Assembly: GCA_903839795.1 (NCBI GenBank)
Contig: CAIMDR010000528.1
Span: forward strand, 1 to 8,494
Direction: 5' to 3'
From: an uncultured Methylococcaceae bacterium
GTDB taxonomy: Bacteria; Pseudomonadota; Gammaproteobacteria; Methylococcales; Methylomonadaceae
Length of the DNA stretch: 8,494 bases
In this document: positions 1 through 6,496 of the stretch, piece by piece
Numbering within the stretch: the stretch's first letter is position 1
How the letters are laid out: each line of letters starts with the position of its first letter
Program-made: the position numbers and the translations under genes
The notes under the pieces: generated by a model
What the model was told of the DNA's origin: nothing
What the model saw: only the letters and a program-made list of their open reading frames with translations
Database searches by the model: none

Positions 1-1181
<1,181 letters not shown>

Positions 1182-1205
1182 GCATCCTTGACATCAAGTT
1201 AAGAC

Positions 1206-1282
1206 ATTTACCACGAAGACACGAAGAACACGAAGATTTTGCTTTGGTTTTTCTTCGTGAACTTCGTGTCTTCGTGGTGAAT
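1206..1282. repeat. Long palindromic intergenic repeat (CCACGAAGACACGAAG family)
   Basis: A near-perfect inverted repeat lies 28 bp after the purB stop. The left arm 1210-1236 and right arm 1252-1278 are 27 nt each and pair at 25 of 27 positions; the only mismatch is an adjacent AA/TT dinucleotide. Pairing extends further to 1206-1209 with 1279-1282 if one G-T wobble is allowed. The loop is 15 nt and T-rich (1237-1251). Within each arm the unit CACGAAGA is itself repeated. I recall this type of element as a recurrent intergenic repeat in many environmental bacteria. In RNA it would form a very stable hairpin that could end or protect the purB transcript. There is no clean U-tract after the right arm, so a classical terminator is not supported. 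Confidence 0.8.
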
Positions 1283-1305
1283 TAATCTTTAAGATCCTTC
1301 GATTT

Positions 1306-1332
1306 GTCGGGTTACGCTGTCGCTAACCCGAC
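1306..1332. repeat. Short REP-like palindrome (GTCGGGTTA...TAACCCGAC)
   Basis: GTCGGGTTA (1306-1314) and TAACCCGAC (1324-1332) are perfect 9-nt inverted arms around the 9-nt loop CGCTGTCGC. The element sits between the larger palindrome and the start of the SDR gene. It resembles a dispersed intergenic repeat I associate with many proteobacterial genomes, often followed by CCTACG as here. It may be a non-autonomous REP-like element. Only one copy is visible in this window. Confidence 0.65.
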
Positions 1333-1361
1333 CTACGCGACTCAATAACAACATACCACTC

Positions 1362-2207
1362 ATGGCAAAAATTCTAATTATTGGCTGCGGCTCAATAGGC
1401 ACGCAACTGGCGCATGTTCTTTCGGCTAAAGGTCACCAGGTAACCGGATTAAAACGAAATCCACCGATAACAAATACCGGCAACGTTAATTACTTTACGG
1501 CAGATATCACATCAGTTGCAGAACTTAACGACTTACCCTGCGATTTTGATATGCTGTATTTTATTGTGTCCCCGGACGGACGTAATGAACAAAGTTATCA
1601 GGCTATTTACGAATCAGGATTGAATAATCTGCTCAATAAATTTTCGCAGGCGGGTTCTAACCCACAGTGGATTTTTGTGTCGTCAACCAGCGTTTATGGA
1701 CAATCGCAAGGCGAATGGGTAGACGAAGAATCTCTTGCGCAACCGGAAAACATTACCAGTCAACTAATCAGGCAGGCAGAGCAAAAGCTGATGGATTTAG
1801 ACGCTGATAATATCGTCGTCCGTTTTTCCGGCATTTATGGCCCGGGTCGTGAGTATCTTTTAAGAATGGCCGTGCAGTCACCGGCCATACAGAAAACCCC
1901 CGCTTATTTTACTAACCGTATTCATCAGCAGGATTGTGTCGGTGTGTTGGCATTTTTACTGGAACAACGTTTGGCGGGTAAGCCTTTAGAGTCCTGTTAT
2001 TTAGCCAGTGATGATGATCCGGCACCGATGTGGGACGTTATGACCTGGCTGACGGAGCAGTTACAATGCCAACCGCCGACAGTTAAAAGTGTAGGCAATG
2101 AAGCGGTTATGAATAAACGTTGCCACAATCAACGCTTAAAAGCTTTGGGTTATCAATTTCAGTATCCCGGCTTTAAAGACGGCTACCTTGAATTGATTAA
2201 ATCATGA
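1362..2207 (+). CDS. YeeZ-like NAD(P)-binding SDR/epimerase family protein
   Basis: A 281-residue cytosolic protein of the extended/atypical SDR (NAD-dependent epimerase/dehydratase) family. The N-terminus holds the Rossmann dinucleotide motif IIGCGSIGTQLA (G8, G10, G13). SSTSVYG at residues 107-113 carries the Ser and Tyr (Y112) typical of SDR active sites. RFSGIYGPGR (154-163) is the usual sugar-epimerase-type segment, followed by NRIHQQDCVG (185-194) and a C-terminal GYQFQYPGFKDGY block. Overall pattern and length match E. coli YeeZ (about 274 residues), whose substrate is not established. The canonical active-site Lys four residues after Tyr is replaced by Gln116, as I recall for YeeZ, so ordinary SDR redox chemistry is uncertain. 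The start ATG 1362 puts the Rossmann motif at the very N-terminus as expected, although no clear Shine-Dalgarno sequence precedes it. No functional partner is evident among the neighbours. Confidence 0.88.
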   Translation: MAKILIIGCGSIGTQLAHVLSAKGHQVTGLKRNPPITNTGNVNYFTADITSVAELNDLPCDFDMLYFIVSPDGRNEQSYQAIYESGLNNLLNKFSQAGSNPQWIFVSSTSVYGQSQGEWVDEESLAQPENITSQLIRQAEQKLMDLDADNIVVRFSGIYGPGREYLLRMAVQSPAIQKTPAYFTNRIHQQDCVGVLAFLLEQRLAGKPLESCYLASDDDPAPMWDVMTWLTEQLQCQPPTVKSVGNEAVMNKRCHNQRLKALGYQFQYPGFKDGYLELIKS

Positions 2208-2225
2208 ACCACCAATATTAGGGCA

Positions 2226-2256
2226 GGATAGATTAAGTGCTAAGTCTCATCTATCC
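2226..2256. repeat. Hairpin GGATAGAT...ATCTATCC after SDR gene
   Basis: Perfect 8-bp arms 2226-2233 and 2249-2256 around a 15-nt loop, 18 bp after the SDR stop codon. The context (GGGCAGGATAGATTAAG) looks like a degenerate copy of a common proteobacterial intergenic palindrome. It might help end the SDR transcript, but no T-run follows. Confidence 0.5.
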
Positions 2257-2259
2257 AAC

Positions 2260-2283
2260 CGTAACCGGGTTTCTCCGGTAACG
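2260..2283. repeat. Hairpin CGTAACCGG...CCGGTAACG
   Basis: Arms 2260-2268 and 2275-2283 pair at eight of nine positions (one A-A mismatch) around the 6-nt loop GTTTCT. It follows the preceding hairpin by only 3 nt, so the two form a tandem structured block behind the SDR gene. Confidence 0.5.
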
Positions 2284-2354
2284 CACTAAATATAAACGTT
2301 TGGCATAGAGCCTAAATCATGCAGCAACGTTATCGGAAACTCATCCTCCATGAC

Positions 2355-2386
2355 ACTGGATACCGGCAGCCTTGCCGGTATGACGG
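2355..2386. repeat. Palindromic repeat (TGGATACCGGC...GCCGGTATGACG type)
   Basis: TACCGGC (2361-2367) and GCCGGTA (2374-2380) form a perfect 7-bp stem with a 6-nt loop. They are flanked by CACTGGA on the left and TGACGGC on the right. The whole phrase matches a dispersed repeat I recall as very frequent between genes of methanotrophs and other environmental bacteria, with a loop that varies between copies. It is probably a small non-autonomous element. One copy is seen here. Confidence 0.65.
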
Positions 2387-2500
2387 CGTTAATTAAAATT
2401 TCTTGTCCCGGTTTAAGTGGGCAGCCTAAAATTCAGCTACGATTACTTGTGCCTGAATAAAGGCTGGCTGTTGGTTATGTTGATATTGCATTATTTAAGA

Positions 2501-2528
2501 TTGAGATATTTTTACTTTTTATGATAAT
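2501..2528 (+). promoter_or_regulatory. Putative sigma-70 promoter for the BLUF fusion gene
   Basis: TTGAGA (2501-2506) is a 5/6 match to the -35 consensus. GATAAT (2523-2528) is a 5/6 match to the -10 consensus, with a 16-nt spacer in a strongly AT-rich stretch. The predicted transcription start is near 2535, about 60 nt before the preferred ATG at 2598. No recognisable CRP-type operator was seen. This is a sequence-pattern call only. Confidence 0.5.
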
Positions 2529-2597
2529 GTTAGTAAATTATCTATAAACTATTTGCGACATAATCAAATGTTGCATAAATTATTGAAGTTGGACTTG

Positions 2598-5500
2598 ATG
2601 ATTACTATCGACTTAAAATCCCGAAGCTTTAGGCAAGCCCTATTTCTAATTTTCAGCTTAACCGGACTGCTATTTTTTTCCGATACAATTTTGGCGCATG
2701 AACGTTGGATTTTATCACCAGAACAAATTGATCATTGGAATTCCAGGCAGCGCCCCGATATTTTCTCTCAATTTTCCCCCCTCAATCTGACCATGATTTC
2801 GGTGTTTTCAGTATTCATCATCGGATGGGTATGGCTGGGCTTTACCGGAGCTCGTGAGTTATTTCCGGATTTGCAGGCAAAATTAGCGTCGTATGGTGAT
2901 CATGTTCCCCGTATTTTACGGGTTTGTCTTGCGTGGATTTTATTATCATCGGCTTTAGGTGCTGAACCACGCTTTGGGATATTGCCGTTTACCGCACCCA
3001 CATTTTTAGCACCGGATCTTGACCTAAGTCAGCTAGGCTCTGAGTGGGCTTGGTTACGTTGGGCTGAAGTTGTTTTAGGTCTGACTATTCTTTTTGGTAT
3101 TTATGTACGATTATTTGCGTTTCTACTCATTATATTAAGTTGTTTGGGTGGTTATCTCTATGGCGAGTCCATACTTGCTTATGCGGGCGCTATAATCGGA
3201 GCCAGTATTTATCTGGTGCTGCAAGGCCCCGGTAGGCATTATTTGCCTTTGCCGACCCCTGCCTTATTTCATGGCATACAGGCTTGGCTTGCAGAACAGC
3301 CTCGGCAGCGGGCGCAAGCCATTATGCGTATTTTGACAGGTACAACATTATTGTACCTTGGGGTGTTTTTTAAAGTGATGCAGCCCAATCTTTCGATTGG
3401 TATTATTACTCACTACCAATTACCCCTCCTGTCAGTCAATCCAGAGGCTTTTACACTGGTGATGGCGCTGGTTGAGGTAAGCGCCGGGATTTTGATGATA
3501 GCTGGCGTTTTATTGCGTCCTTTGTCATTGTTTTTAATCTCGGCATTTTCTATATTTGCTTTGTTACTGCCGGAAACGCCGACAGAGCACATTCTTTTTT
3601 ATGGGGTTGTTTTATCCTGCCTTATCAATTCTGCCGGCCATTTACGGAGGCCGATACCCAGAGATAAAGCGGCTCATATCGTGATTGTAGGGGGTGGACT
3701 TTCTGCCCTACAAACCGCTATCAAAATTGAAAGGCTTATTGGCGAATACTCCAATGTCAGGATTACGTTACTACATGAGCAGGCGAATTTTTTGTTTGCA
3801 CCCTTTCTGCCAGAAGTGATTGGCGGTACTGTTCAACCCGGTAATGTGGTCAATCCGTTTCGGCGTATTATTCAGCAGACTAATGTGGTTGTGGGGCATT
3901 TGGAGTCTATTGATGAGACCGCACAAAAAGTGATAGCAAAGCGAAAAAACAACGAGATTATCGAGCTACAGTACGATAGCTTAATCGTTGCACTTAATCA
4001 AAAATCGAACCTTTCCGGTATCTCCGGCATGATGGCTCATGCTTGTTCCATTGATTCAGTAGCCGATGCACTTCGTATCAGGCAACGTGTACTTGATTTA
4101 GTCGAGGAAGCGGAGTTTGCAAATGATCCCGATGAGCAAGTTCGGCTGCTCACTTTTGCCATCTTGGGTGGCGGGGAATCAGCTGCGGCAATAGCCGTCG
4201 AAGTCAGTCAAATACTGCGTGCTGCCGAATCTTCTTACTCCGTGTTACGACAATCAGGTTGGCAGGTACATCTTTTTGATGGGTTGGGGCAATATCGATC
4301 TGATTTTGAGAAAAAAATAACTCAAAAGCGAGCCAAGCTCTTAAAAAAAGCAGGGGTTATCGAACATCTGGAAGACCAAATTACCAGTATTACCCAGAGA
4401 GACCTGTTTTTTTCCAGTGGTCAGAGTCAGTCAGTGGGGCTTGTAATAAATGCTACTTTGAAACTGCCGGCCCTTCCTTTCAAGCAACGTGGCAATTTGA
4501 ACTGGCCGTTTGCCATTAACGATGAACTGCGTTTGCAAACCTTTGAGAATATCTGGATAACAGAAACGAGTGAGAGCCTTAACCATACCCAATTTTCTTT
4601 CACCGATGATCTGGTCGATTTAGGTTATAGTGCCGGCTATAACGCCTGGGCTAGTACTCAAGGCTATTCGCCCCGTCCATTTAAAAAACACCGGCATCTG
4701 GTTCAACCCTACAATATGGGGCAATATTCTTTGTGTTGCCTGGGGTGGTTTATGGTTAGCGGAAAGCCGGCCTGGTTTGTCTCTCGTTTGATTAATTTAT
4801 TATCAGTACCCGGATTGGAAAGAAATCTACGCATTATTATTGACTGGTTTCTGGTGTTGGCTTTTCGTAACGATATTGCTGTTTTGGCACAAGCACCTTC
4901 TGCACATTTACAAAGGTCGCACTTTAAAGCCGGTGATGAAGTTTTTCATCAGGGTAATGCTGGAGAAATAGCCTATGCAGTTGATTCAGGTCGTTTAAAA
5001 GTGATTCAGGATGGTCGTAAAATCAGGGAACTAAGCTCTGGTGATTATTTTGGAGAAATTATGCCCACGCATCAAAACAGACGCGTGGAAACCGTTCAAT
5101 GTATTACCGACTGTGAATTGAAGCTGGTTTCTCAAGAGGATCTTAAAGCGTTGATTAAAAGCGGTTGGCTAATGGGCAAGGCCGTTCGCAATCTAACAGA
5201 CTATCAAGCTGTGGAGGAAAATTCCGGGTTTTCACTGGGAATAAAGCGACTTACCTACGTGAGTAAACTGAATGCAATACTTGATGAGGACGATATCATT
5301 GAGATAGGGCGTATATCGAGTGAGAATAATAGAAAGAGAGATGTAACCGGTGTATTGATCTCGGTGCGGGATTATTTTTTTCAGGTTCTTGAGGGAGAGG
5401 AGGCCACTGTCGATCAGTTGGTAGAAAAAATTAGCCGGGATCCACGGCATAATGAAATAACCATACTCAGCTCAGAGACCGGCTGTGAAGAGCGTCTTTT

Positions 5501-6227
5501 TACGGATTGGGGTATGAAAACGGCTGCGCTTAATGAAACTAACGACCTTATGTTGTTGGCTATCGGGATGATGCTACAAAATATAGCGCAATCCTATAAT
5601 ACCATTGGCCGCTATACTCAACCGGTTCTGCTTAAGTACCTAATGGAAGGTATTAACCCTTTAACCATTCCAGTTAAAAGTACGCAAAAAATTGTCGTCT
5701 CCGGCAGCATGACCGATTTTTCAGAACTGTCAAAGCACTTTATTTTGGAGGAGCAGGTTAATGTACTTAATAGCTATTTGGAAATTTGTACAACCTCATT
5801 TATTGAATATGGGGGGCAAGTCGCAAAATATACAGGGGGTTGTATTGTAGCTCACTTTGCCGCCGATCAGGTTGATGCAGCGATTGCTGCCTGTGGTGAT
5901 GCCTTTAAAAAAATTAAGGCATTGAGTCAAAATAACCCTATTTATAGTGCTATAAATTGTGGGTTTGGACTGACCGCTGGCGCAATGATCGAAGGTAATA
6001 TAGGATCGTCTATTAAAATGGATTTCACTGCTTTAGGTAGTATTGTTGATCAGGCTGTTTATTTAGGCGTGCTTGCCAGGGACGTATACAAGCCCATTGC
6101 GATTAGCGAGTCTGTCCAGTTAATGGCAGCACAGTCTTGGGGCTTTGAATCACTTGGAGAATTTGCTTTTAAAAAACCTAATGAGCTCGCTCAAGTTTAT
6201 GCGCTTGCTGCGATCAGTGATAGTTGA
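2598..6227 (+). CDS. Membrane DoxX/NDH-2-like/cNMP-binding/BLUF/cyclase-like fusion protein
   Basis: A 1,209-residue protein (numbering from ATG 2598). Order: an N-terminal signal or membrane segment (about 11-33); two DoxX-like membrane units (about 105-210 and 240-350); an NDH-2-like flavoprotein module (about 358-765); a cyclic-nucleotide-binding fold (about 770-855, FGE at 818-820); a BLUF blue-light domain (about 882-975) with Y887, N911, Q929, W971 and M973 kept; and a class III cyclase-like domain (about 1028-1205). From the BLUF domain onward it follows Beggiatoa bPAC closely, including the INPLT linker. The cyclase metal aspartates are replaced (S1037, G1081), as are the catalytic Asn/Arg (D1151, Y1155), so cAMP synthesis is unlikely. 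The flavoprotein glycine motifs read GGGLSA and GGGESA, and the C-terminal GD motif is ITET. Probable role (inference): membrane light sensor or integrator built from pseudoenzyme modules. Start uncertain: ATG 2568 and TTG 2553 are in frame, and 2598 is preferred because a weak GGA lies 4 nt upstream. Confidence 0.9.
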   Translation: MITIDLKSRSFRQALFLIFSLTGLLFFSDTILAHERWILSPEQIDHWNSRQRPDIFSQFSPLNLTMISVFSVFIIGWVWLGFTGARELFPDLQAKLASYGDHVPRILRVCLAWILLSSALGAEPRFGILPFTAPTFLAPDLDLSQLGSEWAWLRWAEVVLGLTILFGIYVRLFAFLLIILSCLGGYLYGESILAYAGAIIGASIYLVLQGPGRHYLPLPTPALFHGIQAWLAEQPRQRAQAIMRILTGTTLLYLGVFFKVMQPNLSIGIITHYQLPLLSVNPEAFTLVMALVEVSAGILMIAGVLLRPLSLFLISAFSIFALLLPETPTEHILFYGVVLSCLINSAGHLRRPIPRDKAAHIVIVGGGLSALQTAIKIERLIGEYSNVRITLLHEQANFLFAPFLPEVIGGTVQPGNVVNPFRRIIQQTNVVVGHLESIDETAQKVIAKRKNNEIIELQYDSLIVALNQKSNLSGISGMMAHACSIDSVADALRIRQRVLDLVEEAEFANDPDEQVRLLTFAILGGGESAAAIAVEVSQILRAAESSYSVLRQSGWQVHLFDGLGQYRSDFEKKITQKRAKLLKKAGVIEHLEDQITSITQRDLFFSSGQSQSVGLVINATLKLPALPFKQRGNLNWPFAINDELRLQTFENIWITETSESLNHTQFSFTDDLVDLGYSAGYNAWASTQGYSPRPFKKHRHLVQPYNMGQYSLCCLGWFMVSGKPAWFVSRLINLLSVPGLERNLRIIIDWFLVLAFRNDIAVLAQAPSAHLQRSHFKAGDEVFHQGNAGEIAYAVDSGRLKVIQDGRKIRELSSGDYFGEIMPTHQNRRVETVQCITDCELKLVSQEDLKALIKSGWLMGKAVRNLTDYQAVEENSGFSLGIKRLTYVSKLNAILDEDDIIEIGRISSENNRKRDVTGVLISVRDYFFQVLEGEEATVDQLVEKISRDPRHNEITILSSETGCEERLFTDWGMKTAALNETNDLMLLAIGMMLQNIAQSYNTIGRYTQPVLLKYLMEGINPLTIPVKSTQKIVVSGSMTDFSELSKHFILEEQVNVLNSYLEICTTSFIEYGGQVAKYTGGCIVAHFAADQVDAAIAACGDAFKKIKALSQNNPIYSAINCGFGLTAGAMIEGNIGSSIKMDFTALGSIVDQAVYLGVLARDVYKPIAISESVQLMAAQSWGFESLGEFAFKKPNELAQVYALAAISDS

Positions 6228-6355
6228 TAAAGACTATATGCCAGTGAATACATTGCTTACAAGGGCGGGGAATTCGTTTTAAAAAATCTTCCCTAGTCAA
6301 CTCTCTATTCAATGAGGGAGACTGAATAATTACCAATAAATATTGTAAACTCATC

Positions 6356-6378
6356 ACCCGTAACTCTTGGTTACGGGT
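6356..6378. repeat. Perfect 9-bp hairpin between fusion gene and peroxidase gene
   Basis: ACCCGTAAC (6356-6364) and GTTACGGGT (6370-6378) form a perfect 9-bp stem with the 5-nt loop TCTTG. An A-rich stretch follows on the + strand (ATAAAAATT), and no T-run flanks it on either strand, so it is not a textbook intrinsic terminator. It could still act as a transcript-end hairpin for the fusion gene, a leader structure for the peroxidase gene, or a protein-binding site. Confidence 0.55.
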
Positions 6379-6424
6379 ATAAAAATTAACCGAAGATAGC
6401 TTAACGCACAGGAAAATCAAGAGC

Positions 6425-6467
6425 AGGTTCGGCTACGCCGATACGCTATCGCTCCCGCTCCCGACCT
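6425..6467. repeat. Compound hairpin repeat upstream of peroxidase gene
   Basis: The outer arms AGGTTCGG (6425-6432) and CCCGACCT (6460-6467) pair with one wobble and one mismatch. Inside lie two small perfect hairpins: CGGC-TAC-GCCG (6430-6440) and GATA-CGC-TATC (6440-6450). The outer arms resemble the GTCGGGTT/AACCCGAC ends of the repeat at 1306-1332, so it may be a diverged, larger relative. It ends 29 bp before the peroxidase start and so probably lies in that gene's 5' leader. Confidence 0.5.
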
Positions 6468-6496
6468 AAAAGACGGAGTAAGGCTCTTAAAACGTT

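Larger units (their letters stand above)
2208..2597. other. Non-coding gap with hairpin repeats and AT-rich promoter region
   Basis: A 390-base gap between the SDR gene and the chosen start of the large fusion gene. The first half (to about 2390) holds three separate hairpin-forming repeats, listed individually. Positions about 2400-2460 show no clear structure. From about 2480 the sequence becomes strongly AT-rich and contains the best promoter candidate. The only small frame seen on the + strand is a 25-residue one starting near 2319. It runs through a palindrome and has no ribosome binding site, so I do not call it a gene. Confidence 0.6.

Noticed and set aside
1206..2380. CRISPR-like array
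   Set aside because: The repeats are inverted, unrelated to one another and unevenly spaced; there is no direct-repeat/spacer periodicity and no cas gene.
2319..2396. A 25-residue + strand frame with an ATG
   Set aside because: It runs through the palindrome at 2361-2380, has no ribosome binding site, and its translation looks random.
5232..5450. Minus-strand frame of 72 codons inside the BLUF region
   Set aside because: It is antisense to the well-recognised BLUF domain; the translation has no recognisable features.
6267..6293. GGGGAA...TTCCC with a T/A-rich centre as a terminator of the fusion gene
   Set aside because: Only a 5-bp stem with a long loop; the T-run lies inside the loop rather than after the stem, so it does not fit an intrinsic terminator.
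6214..6420. Minus-strand frame of 68 codons across the gap after the fusion gene
   Set aside because: It overlaps the hairpin at 6356-6378 and the fusion gene's end, and the translation shows no domain, signal peptide or family resemblance.
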